Assembly: GCA_016714165.1 (NCBI GenBank) | Contig: JADJNU010000002.1 | Span: 1-64,000 of the forward strand | Direction of reading: 5' to 3' | Source: Bdellovibrionales bacterium | GTDB taxonomy: Bacteria > Bdellovibrionota > Bdellovibrionia > Bdellovibrionales > UBA1609 | DNA: 64,000 nucleotides | Shown here: in pieces, positions 29,575-38,386 of the stretch | Numbering within the stretch: position 1 is the stretch's first letter | How the letters are laid out: each line of letters opens with the position of its first letter | The notes under the pieces: model-generated | What the model saw: the letters and a program-made list of their open reading frames with translations, nothing else | What the model was told of the DNA's origin: nothing | Database searches by the model: none | Position numbers and translations under genes: made by a program

Positions 29575-30865
29575 ATTTTTCTTCATCATTCTTGCAACAC
29601 TCATTTTGGCGGCTGTCGGGATCAACATCGTTCACGTTTACTTCTTTAAGAGTCAGCGTCTAAAACTTATCGACAGACAGATTGCTGAAAGCTCAGAATC
29701 TCTCCTCAAATCTAGGGAATTCAATCTCTCAGTTAAAAATATTTCTACAGTGGAAGAAGCAATTTCCAGAGCTCTCAAGGGCGCTCGAATTGGAAAAGTG
29801 TTTGTTTTAAGAGACTCCGACGGTAAAATTGTTTATCAAAGCTTTAACGTTGGTCTCTTGAAAGCAGAGTTACCTATTCATCCTGAATGGGTAGCCGTAG
29901 AAACAGAAAACGAGTACGTAAGAGTCAGAAACGTACGGCTCCAAAAAAGAAATCTCACTTTGCAAGTCGGGCTTGTTCTTGATCAAAATTTTCTCAACTG
30001 GGAAATCCTGGACAATAGGGTCGTCAACTACGTTACGGGGATTGTGATCTCATTGTTCTTAGCCTCAGTGATTATTACTTTGGTGCTTCTGTCTCCATTG
30101 CGACTGCTGATAGGTCACCTTAAGGAAGCGACGTCAAATTTAATCAATTTAAAGGATTTTCGACCACTACCCAATCGACTCACCCAATATACTCATGGCT
30201 TTTGGGCGCGATCTGACGAATTCTCGGGTCTATTGAACGTCACCCAAAAGCTCATCGACCGTATTAATTCGAACCACAAGCTAACAAGATCTTGGACGTT
30301 ACAGATGGCGCACGAACTCAAGACCCCCCTAGCTATCATTCGCGCAGAAACGGAAGCAAAAAGAAATACCAATCTTTTGCCAGACAAATATACTCAGAAC
30401 ATTATACAAGAAATTCAACAGATGTCTGATATCATCAGTCAGTTCCTAGATTGGGCAGAGCTTGAAAACTCACAGTTACAAAAGGATCTTCATGCGCTCC
30501 GTATGAAATCGGTAGTAAAAGCGGTTGCCGCCCGACTGGATAAGATTCGTCCTGGTCGCATTCAACTTCGCCTCGATTCTGATTTTTCTGTATTTGCCAA
30601 CCCAGGACACCTAGATCAGCTCATTGCGAATCTTGTAACAAACGCTCTTAAATTTTCTCCAGAATCAGAAAAAGTTGAGATTGTTCTCTCAAATCATTTC
30701 CTGGTAGTTAAAGACCATGGTTTAGGTATCCCCAAGGAGGTAAAAGATAGAATTGGCGAACCATTCAATGTCCCTCTGCTACAGCCACCGCAGATTGAGA
30801 GTAGCGCCAGGATTTTTGACCGGACTTCTCTTCATGTGGATCTTTCTTACTCGATTCATCATTGA
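29564..30865 (+). pseudogene. Sensor histidine kinase (pair 1), C-terminus lost
   Basis: An inner-membrane sensor. The TTG at 29564 overlaps the regulator stop and gives LRNRFFFIILATLI, matching the MRKRFFF start of the paralogue at 39745. Two transmembrane helices flank a periplasmic domain of about 125 residues. The H-box is MAHELKTPLAIIR, the N-box NLVTNALKFSPE, and the G1 box DHGLGIPKEV. After IGEPFN the homologous sequence ends: the paralogue continues with SGLGLAWVN (G2 box) and about 30 more residues, whereas here 31 unrelated codons lead to a stop. Those codons lie over a fragment of lgt read in another frame. Loss of the G2 box should cripple ATP binding, so the kinase is probably inactive, or altered. 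Confidence 0.75.
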
Positions 30866-30971
30866 ATTCATTAAAGATAATCAAGTCACATTCCAAAAAT
30901 CGCTCCCTCTGACCATCAGACAATATACCAGAATCCAAAGTATTTTATTATGCCTTATTACCCTCGGATAA
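30768..30971 (+). pseudogene. lgt: Fragment of prolipoprotein diacylglyceryl transferase (3' end)
   Basis: In the frame one base off the kinase, about 65 codons read APGFLTGLLFMWIF, then RFIIEFIKDNQVTFQ, then a hydrophobic end stopping at 30971. The G-F-L-x-G, R-F-x-I-E-F and K-x-N-Q-V pattern is the C-terminal part of Lgt, the enzyme that lipidates lipoproteins. Only this last piece is present, welded onto the truncated kinase. The complete lgt must be elsewhere. Confidence 0.6.
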
Positions 30972-31064
30972 TACCAAACAATATTGGCGAACCTGAAACA
31001 GCCACGATCAACGAATAGAGTCCTATCAAGAAAACTGAACTGACACACATGTGCCGCCCGATTT
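30911..31064. repeat. Duplicated cassette, copy 1 (lgt end plus kinase tail)
   Basis: About 150 bases nearly repeated at 34506-34658. The left part is the end of the lgt fragment. The right part (31026-31064), read on the minus strand, encodes a kinase tail ending G-G-T-C-V-S-V-Q-F-S-stop. The same tail (G-G-T-G-V-S-V-Q-F-S) closes the intact kinase at 38387. An in-frame TAA lies just upstream of the tail, so the remnant is dead. Confidence 0.7.
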
Positions 31065-31271
31065 GGAATTATTAGATACTTATGCGTTCGATAGAATTGG
31101 ATCACTCAAAGAGATCGCCAGAATCATTTTGTAAAACACGCCCCTGAAGCCATCCTTGTTTGGAAATCGTCAGGATCAGGTTAGAGAATTGCATTTACCC
31201 AATATCTGCTTTGGGTTAGTCGCAACTCGTAGTACCTCTGACTCAAATTCGCTTGCCGGAGGGGGGAAAGC

Positions 31272-32339
31272 GTGCAACGACTCGGTCACTTTCTGTTGGG
31301 ATTGGTAATTCCGGCCTTGGTATTTTGCTCTTGGGCTCAGGCGGCCACCCGTTTTTTTATAGATTTTGATAACACCGTTGTTGAAACGCGCTACGGAATG
31401 GGAGGTAGCTTTGTTACGAAGTTTGTTTTGTTCCGAATTGGAGTCCGTCACAGCCTTTTAGAAAACGATCTCATCGAACCAGAATTTATCGAAGTTACCC
31501 CCTTCGATATGGAACGAATGAGATCAGAGTTGGCCCCAAATGAAAGGACACCCGGTAATATAGCGACTCGCTTCACATTAAGTGACGGCAGCATGATAAT
31601 TCCTGGGCACTATCTCATAAGACCCTTTGAGTCTCACATTTATTTTCGCTCCCATTCTGATCCGACCAAAAACCATCTGCTTGAACAACTGAACTTGGCC
31701 TTAGAAAAAACACCGCGAGATGCCTGGAAGGGACCCTTTTTTGAAGTTCTGAAAACCCTTCTTAGCCATGAAGAGAGTGCGTCTGCGGTAGCTATTCTAA
31801 CAGCTCGAGATCAGAAGCCTGAATTTATTCAATTTTGGCAGCGACTGAAAGATCTCAACTACATAGAACATATTCCGAACCCGGACCTTCACTTTGGCGT
31901 TAACTCTCCTGCTTTTGATATTTAAGGAGGCTACAACGAAAACGCGAAGCGTAAGCGCGGTGTTTTGGAAGATGCCATAAAATTAATGCTGAAAGTACCG
32001 GTCGGCGAACACGATATGACATTGGCCCCATCTGGCCGGGGCCTCAGGCCTCAACATTCAATTATTTTTGTCGATGATCAGGAGACCAATCTTGAACAAG
32101 CGATTGAATTATTTCGTCGCTATGCTCGAATGAATCCAAATCCAAGGGTGCCTATTAAATTTGGTGTTTTTAGCATGGGTAGTGAAACTGAAATGAGATC
32201 TGCGAGACGGCCACGATTTGGCATTATGCGCGAAGACGGCACATTTCGGCCAGCCACTCCTGGTGAAATCCACGGAGAGCTCAAACCAAAGTGCAGCACC
32301 GTTCTTGGTCAAGCTGCGCAGGAGGATCGACTCTCTTGA
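31272..32339 (+). pseudogene. Exported HAD-superfamily phosphatase with an internal TAA stop
   Basis: The GTG at 31272 has a purine-rich GGAGGGGGG upstream and begins a signal peptide (GHFLLGLVIPALVFCSWAQA). The mature part has the HAD motif I FFIDFDNTVVET with the nucleophile Asp, motif II in AILTARDQ and motif IV in IIFVDDQETNLEQA. A single TAA at 31923 interrupts a frame that otherwise runs unbroken to 32339; the codons on both sides (PAFDI, then GGYNENAKRKRG) read as one protein. The DD motif lies after the stop, so the short form would be inactive. It overlaps the start of the next gene. The substrate is unknown. Confidence 0.7.
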
Positions 32340-34612
32340 AGGCAATATTTTTTCTTCTCATTTTGGGAACAAATATCTGTATCGAGACGCAAGCACACTC
32401 TGAAGAAGATAACAGTAAGGCGACATGCGCATCTGCTCTTAGCTCCTCAGATTTATCTTTGGAAACAGCTACCTACGCGCGAGCACTAGCTGAACTCGTT
32501 AAAAGAGACAAACGTCTCCCCACCAAAGACGACCTCGCCTGGAAACTGAGAAGCACCGTCGGATCTCTCAGCAGTTTTTTTCGCAAACAGGATAATCCGA
32601 GCAATATCAAAGATCTCTACATCTTGGCCCGCGTACATTTTCCAAAGCCCTTTAGTGAGTTGCGCAGTTATGCCGTGCGCATGTTGGCCACATATTTTAC
32701 TGACCATTACAAAGAGCCTTCACCACCGGAACTTTTTGATTTTATGCGCAAGCGCAATCCCAAGCTTGCGAGCCTGCCTGATACTGAGTTTTCCCTTCTA
32801 TACGATCTCAATGGTCTTGTCAGTGAAGCAATGGCAAAACATCCAAATCACTTCTCAGGAATTCGCTCTGATGTTATTCGTGCCTTTGGCAAGGTGACCA
32901 AAACAGTCGGACGTATACCTACTGACAAGGAAATGGCTGAAGCTCTTGGATTATCTCTGTCAGAATACTTAGATTTATTCAATAAATACAAAGTTTTTGA
33001 CTCCGTCAAAGAACTCAAGCAGCTCGCTTGGGATGATGAAAATCATCAGTTTCGGGACGCAATCAATACAGATATTTACAACCCCGAAAGATTGATCCAG
33101 TTGGAAAAGGCGATTTTAAATAGAGAACGTTTGATTGTGACGACGGCTGTTGCTGGGCAAAGGGTCAATCGTGATTTTCTGGCCGCTCTAATCTCGTACT
33201 GCAAGAAAAACGACTGTGAAATCCTCGTGTTTCCGGCCAATATGCAAACGACTGGCTTAGACCCATTGCTGCTCGAAACAGAGGGCGTTCATATTATTAC
33301 TCACTCCATTTTGCTCTCACCTTGGTTAAATCTTAACGACATAAAAATTGGTGCGAAACAAATAGACCCGTTAACTGGACTTGATCGTTTGGCGCCAGTG
33401 GGACAATCACAGATCATTGGTTCGCCAAAAATTCGTAGCAAGGTTATCGCTACCAGCCTCAATGCCTTAAGCCCTCACCGACTCATCACCACAGGTGCCA
33501 TCACTGATCCGCTCTATAACGGCAAACACTACATACATAAACGCTCTGATGAAATTGCAGAAAATGATCACATTCTCGGGGCAGTTATTCTTGAAAAATC
33601 CGTTGGCCAATCTTTGTCGTTAGGACTTCCTACATCTGGTTTTTTTCACCCCCGGCACATCGAGTTTGTCCCAGAACGCCGCGGCTTTACAGATTTAGAC
33701 TCTTTTTATTCTGGTGACGCGATTAAAGATCAAAAAGTGGATAGTCTCGTTTTTGGTGATGTTCACGTCGGCGACACAGACCCAAAGATCGAAATCCTCT
33801 TTCGCCCATTGATTCGGCGATTAAAACCGAACTATCTTGTTTTTCATGATTTCTTCAATGGCCACTCCGTCAATGGCCACGATCGCCACAGACGGCTCAC
33901 ACTTGCCCAAGATGCAGATGCCGGTCGCTTAAATCTAGAAGCAGAGCTGCGTGCCAACGCTGCATTTTTAAATGCCGTTTTAGCGATCTCACCTCATACG
34001 AGAGCTGTTATTGTGCCCTCAAATCACAATTTTTGGCTAGATCGCTGGCTCGATGAAGGTGCCTACTTTAATGACCCAATCAATGCCAGGCTGGGTCATC
34101 AATTGGCTTTAGTAAAGCTCCAAGGTCATAGCCCCTACCAATATGCTTTGGAGAATTTTGGCTTAGACAAGGCCAAGAGATCGCGAATTATTTTTCTTGG
34201 GCCAGGCGAATCTTTTCGGCGTGGCCCTCCAGGCCGACAAGTTGAACTAGGGGTTCATGGCCACATGGGAATTAATGGAGCTAAGGGTTCTCTGCGCTCA
34301 CTCATGAAAACCTCAGATCGAATCGTTTTTGGTCACATCCACACAGATCAGCGCTGGAATGGGTCAGTAAGCGTTGGAACATCGACAAAATTGCACCTGC
34401 GTTACAATCGTGATGGCCTCAGCAACTGGATTCAGACCCTTGCGACTGTGTCCGTGGAAGGTGAAATTCAAGTGGTACAGCTACAAGGAGACGAGTGGTT
34501 TCGCCGACCATCAGACAACATACCAGAATCCAAAATATTCTTTATGCATTCTTACCCTCGAATAATACCAAACAATCTTGGCGAACCTGAAACAACTACG
34601 ATCAACGACTAG
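32336..34612 (+). CDS. Exported metallophosphoesterase with HTH-like N-terminal repeats
   Basis: The TTG at 32336 overlaps the upstream stop and gives a signal peptide (KAIFFLLILGTNICIETQA); an earlier in-frame start at 32291 spoils it. Residues about 40-230 contain three segments shaped like sigma-factor region 3 or HTH modules, the clearest being GRIPTDKEMAEALGLSLSEY. A calcineurin-like phosphoesterase core follows: GDVHVGD near residue 480, FHDFFNGHSVNGHDRHR, VPSNHNFW near 560, and VFGHIHTDQR near 670, giving the expected metal ligands. This order resembles phage metallophosphoesterase/nuclease proteins. The last 35 residues are encoded by the duplicated lgt/kinase-tail cassette, so the native C-terminus was replaced. 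An exported enzyme with DNA-binding-like repeats is unusual. Confidence 0.7.
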   Translation: MKAIFFLLILGTNICIETQAHSEEDNSKATCASALSSSDLSLETATYARALAELVKRDKRLPTKDDLAWKLRSTVGSLSSFFRKQDNPSNIKDLYILARVHFPKPFSELRSYAVRMLATYFTDHYKEPSPPELFDFMRKRNPKLASLPDTEFSLLYDLNGLVSEAMAKHPNHFSGIRSDVIRAFGKVTKTVGRIPTDKEMAEALGLSLSEYLDLFNKYKVFDSVKELKQLAWDDENHQFRDAINTDIYNPERLIQLEKAILNRERLIVTTAVAGQRVNRDFLAALISYCKKNDCEILVFPANMQTTGLDPLLLETEGVHIITHSILLSPWLNLNDIKIGAKQIDPLTGLDRLAPVGQSQIIGSPKIRSKVIATSLNALSPHRLITTGAITDPLYNGKHYIHKRSDEIAENDHILGAVILEKSVGQSLSLGLPTSGFFHPRHIEFVPERRGFTDLDSFYSGDAIKDQKVDSLVFGDVHVGDTDPKIEILFRPLIRRLKPNYLVFHDFFNGHSVNGHDRHRRLTLAQDADAGRLNLEAELRANAAFLNAVLAISPHTRAVIVPSNHNFWLDRWLDEGAYFNDPINARLGHQLALVKLQGHSPYQYALENFGLDKAKRSRIIFLGPGESFRRGPPGRQVELGVHGHMGINGAKGSLRSLMKTSDRIVFGHIHTDQRWNGSVSVGTSTKLHLRYNRDGLSNWIQTLATVSVEGEIQVVQLQGDEWFRRPSDNIPESKIFFMHSYPRIIPNNLGEPETTTIND

Positions 34613-34658
34613 GGTAATATCAAGAAAACTGAACTGACACACATTTGCCACCCGATTT
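34506..34658. repeat. Duplicated cassette, copy 2 (fused to the phosphoesterase 3' end)
   Basis: Matches 30911-31064 base for base over most of its length; copy 1 carries one extra base near 30955. Here the left part supplies the last codons and stop of the phosphoesterase. The right part, from 34620, encodes on the minus strand a kinase-tail remnant K-S-G-G-K-C-V-S-V-Q-F-S-stop. Confidence 0.72.
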
Positions 34659-34721
34659 TGTCATTGGATATTTTGAAATCACAACAAAGTGACCTTTTTT
34701 TATGTTTGTGCAAAGTCAAAA

Positions 34722-35699
34722 TCAGTTCGATTTTGGTCGTCTCCCAAACCAACCCAGGACAGCAGATAGGCAACTTTTCCTTTTTGGCATTGACATTGTC
34801 GCCTCCATCCTCCTTTTCAGAAGGCCCATCCCGCCGTTAGGCCCATAAAATTGGTCGATAGGAGTATACACTGGGACAACTGGTCCACCCTCCACATTGC
34901 GAAAAGCAGTTTGTCTCCCAGGGAACTCCACATAACCCAATTCATGAGTAGTCCCAGTTTCAGATTCTCGGAAACTTATCCCTTGAATTTCACCCCCTAT
35001 TCCCCTCTCAATTACCAATTTATTGCCTTGTGAATCCCCAAGCACTTGTTCTCCTCCAAAACCCAGTCGATTGAGCGCTGAAAGTTGAGCATTTGAGACC
35101 TGGGTAGTAATATCATCCCAATAGAAAAACACCTTTTCACTGTCTAGTACCTGTTTTTCCACTCGAAGAGTAAAAAAAGGCTCATCATAAGTCCTAGGCC
35201 ACATCACAGTTTCATGGGTCGAAGAGACGTCCGGGAATTCTTCAACATGAATCGCGCCAGACCTGAATCTATCCTTAAATACTTCTAAGTCGGCATTAGC
35301 TAACCTGATGTATTCATCCCTTTTTAGTCCGTCGGTATCGTCAATGGACACAATAATCCTGTCGTTAGCTCCCACTACTCGCGTTGGATTATTTATGGAC
35401 TTGTATGCAAAAAAACTAAATTCAAACTGATCACTTGCGGCGGGGGGGGTCTCAAAATCTGATGTCCGGAGTTGATGTACCGTCTGAGAATCGCCCCAAA
35501 AAACAACCAGGTGTTGTTCAAGACCTCCAGCCGGAGAATTGCCGTCAGAATTTAACTCTGCAAAGAGAAGGAATTTATTATCCGTATTCCTGAAACCCTT
35601 AATTAGGCGAATATCCGACGGACTATTGGCACTGCTTCTGCCAGAAAAAGGCATCCCCAGGGCGGCGACAATCAATAAAACAAACGAGATGTTTTTCAC
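34722..35699 (-). CDS. Exported protein of unknown function
   Basis: 325 residues with a clear signal peptide (ISFVLLIVAALGMPFSGRSSA). The mature part is rich in beta-strand-like stretches and polar turns, with NNPTRVVGANDRIIVSIDDTDG in the middle. It ends with a basic tail (KRRMEATMSMPKRKS, FGRRPKSN). No cysteine pattern, catalytic motif or repeat identifies it. It is isolated: the kinase-tail remnant lies downstream, and a 236-base gap holding an HTH remnant lies upstream. Confidence 0.7.
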   Translation of the reverse strand: MKNISFVLLIVAALGMPFSGRSSANSPSDIRLIKGFRNTDNKFLLFAELNSDGNSPAGGLEQHLVVFWGDSQTVHQLRTSDFETPPAASDQFEFSFFAYKSINNPTRVVGANDRIIVSIDDTDGLKRDEYIRLANADLEVFKDRFRSGAIHVEEFPDVSSTHETVMWPRTYDEPFFTLRVEKQVLDSEKVFFYWDDITTQVSNAQLSALNRLGFGGEQVLGDSQGNKLVIERGIGGEIQGISFRESETGTTHELGYVEFPGRQTAFRNVEGGPVVPVYTPIDQFYGPNGGMGLLKRRMEATMSMPKRKSCLSAVLGWFGRRPKSN

Positions 35700-35758
35700 T
35701 CATACCCCATTTTCAATCAAGGCTTTGCCTCGAAAACAATGCAATCCATATGCCATCT

Positions 35759-35935
35759 CTATAGGTTTTTCCCTATCCAATTAATTTGAAGGCTTCGCCC
35801 GCGACCATTATCTGACAAAGCACCCGTCTCCTCGAGGTCGCTGACATGATGAGAAATCGTTGCTCCCGTTAGGTCACATTTTTGCGCTAGGGACAACCGG
35901 GCTGTGGTTCCTTTATTCGCACAGTCAATAAGGCA
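35759..35935 (-). pseudogene. Winged-helix regulator remnant
   Basis: 58 codons in the same frame as, and directly after, the stop of the cation antiporter. They read LSLAQKCDLTGATISHHVSDLEE followed by GALSDNGRGRSLQI, the recognition helix and wing of an ArsR/MarR-like or ROK-type repressor, and stop at 35759. No start codon or N-terminal half exists, so it is a fragment left beside the antiporter gene. Confidence 0.5.
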
Positions 35936-36991
35936 TCAAGCAGACTTCAGACTATACAGCAAAACCAAAAACAACAAGATCACCACCACGACTACCTCTG
36001 AACTTGGTTCAGCAAGACGAGATCGTTCCTTTTTCCTATAGAGCTGACCCATAACCGCAATACCAGTTGCAACGACCACACTCAAAGCTGTCACTGCATG
36101 TATACTTCTTACAGAACTAAACAGCACTTTGGCATACATGAAATCCAGCGGCACAAATAAAATCATATTGAACGCATTGCTACCAAAAATATTTCCCAAG
36201 GCTAAATCTGGTACGCCCATGCGAAATGCCGCCAGAGTGGAGACCAACTCGGGCAGAGAAGTGGCGAGTGCGACGAGGGTTGTCCCGATAAATGTGTGCC
36301 CCAAGCCAGAAAAACTGGCGATTTCATCTGAAGCCCCCACCAAGTGTGGGGCCGCCACCAAGATAACCAATGCCGAAGCGACGTAACCTGAAAATGCAAG
36401 TATCAAAGGCCGATACTTAGGATTTCCCGGTAATTCTTGCATGAGCCCATCTTGCGCGCAATTGAATGGCACAGAAGCAAGTAATTGACTGGAATTCTCA
36501 CTTCCCTCACGAAATATAAGCCTTAAACCATACAAGTACACAATTGCTACAGCCCAAGAAAATACACTGACCCCAAAAAATGAAGTTTCAAGTCTGGACG
36601 CAATCCCAATGCCCACGATCGCTGTCAAAACAATGGTAAGCACCGCCGCCAGAGAGTGATGCAAAAACTGAGGCGAAAATGCGGTCCGTCTGAACGCCGA
36701 TGGAAACGCAAAATCCAATACCGCGAGAATAAGTAAATTGAAAAGACTACTTCCAAGAAGATCTCCAACGGCAATATCTGGAAGGTCGAGTCGAACAGCT
36801 TGAAGATCAACCATTAGCTCGGGCAAGGATGTGGCACCAGCAAGCAGCAGTCCCCCCACAAACATTCTGCCCCAACCAGTCGCCTCTGAAATTTTATCGG
36901 CGAACTTGGTCAGAAAAGAGCCCGCAATGACAATTGCGAGCGCAGATAAAATAGACTGAAATAAAACAAAAGCCATTAAAACTCTTACCAT
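35936..36991 (-). CDS. CaCA-family Ca2+/cation antiporter
   Basis: A 351-residue inner-membrane exchanger of the YrbG/CaxA type. Both inverted alpha repeats are present: GATSLPELMVDLQ with VGDLLGSSLFNL near residue 55, and ALATSLPELVSTL with LGNIFGSNAFNM near 245. The conserved Pro-Glu pairs that bind the cation are in place. About ten hydrophobic helices are visible. It starts divergently from mreB. The ion is probably Ca2+ exchanged for Na+ or H+. Confidence 0.88.
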   Translation of the reverse strand: MVRVLMAFVLFQSILSALAIVIAGSFLTKFADKISEATGWGRMFVGGLLLAGATSLPELMVDLQAVRLDLPDIAVGDLLGSSLFNLLILAVLDFAFPSAFRRTAFSPQFLHHSLAAVLTIVLTAIVGIGIASRLETSFFGVSVFSWAVAIVYLYGLRLIFREGSENSSQLLASVPFNCAQDGLMQELPGNPKYRPLILAFSGYVASALVILVAAPHLVGASDEIASFSGLGHTFIGTTLVALATSLPELVSTLAAFRMGVPDLALGNIFGSNAFNMILFVPLDFMYAKVLFSSVRSIHAVTALSVVVATGIAVMGQLYRKKERSRLAEPSSEVVVVVILLFLVLLYSLKSA

Positions 36992-37228
36992 CCCTCATGC
37001 TGGTGGCAATATTGCAAACCATTTTGCCTTCGAACCAACCACTCTTTGTCTCGCAAATGAAGTATCTTGGCAAATCCTTAGTTTTTTCTTTTCAGCGTAG
37101 CTCGCTCCTTTAAGTGGGAATGTTCTTCACTTTCTTGATAGTACCTTTTGCTTGAATCACTGGACAGGATGGAATAACGTTGTTTTCAACCTGCTATAAG
37201 AATGCGAATGGATAAAATGGTTTGTTCA

Positions 37229-38242
37229 ATGAGAAACGAATTTTACATCGACCTTGGCACTGCGAACACGCTCATTTACGGCAAAGGACGTGGTTTTGTA
37301 CTCAATGAACCCTCTGTGTTGGCTTTCACGGAATCATTTTCTCGTCGCCGAAGTGTTTTCGCCCTTGGTAGATCTGCAAAGAAAATGATTGGAAAAACTC
37401 CCCCTAGCATTTCAATCGTTCGCCCCTTAAAAGAAGGCGCAATCGCAGACTTCGAAAGTACTGCGGAGATGCTGACCATATATATCCAGAGGATTCGAGA
37501 CCAACTTTTTTGGTTCAAGCCAAGATTAATTATTTCTCTCCCTTGTCGTGTCACAAAGTTCGAAAAGCAGGCCGTCGAGGAAACAGGGTATAGTCTTGGC
37601 GCAAGAAAGGTTCATTTGATAGACGAACCAGTCGCTGCTGCAATTGGAGCAGGATTGCAAGTACTGGGTAAACGAGCCCAAATGATTGTCGATATTGGAG
37701 GAGGTACGACAGAAATTGCGGTTATTGCTATGGGTGGAATGGTGGTTTCAAATGCAATACGTATCGGCGCGGATAAATTGGACAGTGAAATCATTGATCA
37801 TCTGCAGACTCGGTACCATTTCTCAGTTGGAGAGCAGACAGCCGAATTCATTAAACTGGAGATTGCAAACGCGGATTTAGACCAAGGTGAAAATTATTCC
37901 TGTGAGGTCGGTGGCATTGATCTGCAGTCAGGGCTGCCACGGAAAATCAGCCTGACTAGTAAAATGATTCAAGACCCAGTCGATAGATACGTGAAACAGA
38001 TTATAGGGGCGATACGCTTTACCCTCTCTGTCTGCCCGCCAGAAGTGTCTGGCGATATTTCAACCAGCGGAATTGTTTTAGCGGGAGGGGGAGCCCTTCT
38101 GTTTGGTCTGAACTCAAAATTGACCGCCGCACTTGGTATCTCAGTGAGAACTGCAAAAGACCCATTGCTTTCGGTGGCCTTCGGTGGCGCAAAGGCACTT
38201 GAAGACTCTAAGCTGTTTGACATTGTCGAGCGCTCTCAATAG
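37229..38242 (+). CDS. mreB: MreB-like actin paralogue
   Basis: A cell-shape actin of about 337 residues. Family motifs: phosphate 1 in YIDLGTANTLIYG, phosphate 2 in MIVDIGGGTTEIAVIAMGG near residue 158, and the adenosine loop VLAGGGALLFGL near residue 285. I chose the Met at 37229 because MreB normally starts a few residues before IDLGTANT; an open frame extends to 37202. No mreC, mreD or rodA follows, so this is likely an additional copy rather than the main mre operon. The C-terminus is slightly divergent (SVAFGGAKALED). It may polymerise with the main MreB. Confidence 0.88.
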   Translation: MRNEFYIDLGTANTLIYGKGRGFVLNEPSVLAFTESFSRRRSVFALGRSAKKMIGKTPPSISIVRPLKEGAIADFESTAEMLTIYIQRIRDQLFWFKPRLIISLPCRVTKFEKQAVEETGYSLGARKVHLIDEPVAAAIGAGLQVLGKRAQMIVDIGGGTTEIAVIAMGGMVVSNAIRIGADKLDSEIIDHLQTRYHFSVGEQTAEFIKLEIANADLDQGENYSCEVGGIDLQSGLPRKISLTSKMIQDPVDRYVKQIIGAIRFTLSVCPPEVSGDISTSGIVLAGGGALLFGLNSKLTAALGISVRTAKDPLLSVAFGGAKALEDSKLFDIVERSQ

Positions 38243-38386
38243 CTGATGATCATTTTATTAAGACGACTGGTCGCGGTATCCAGCATTCAAATTGATGTCA
38301 CTTGGAATTCAAGAGTGGGCCTAACCTAAAGCTATCTCTTCAGCTACTAAGTGCCTGATTTTCCCCCAAAAATGAGAGACACAGCT

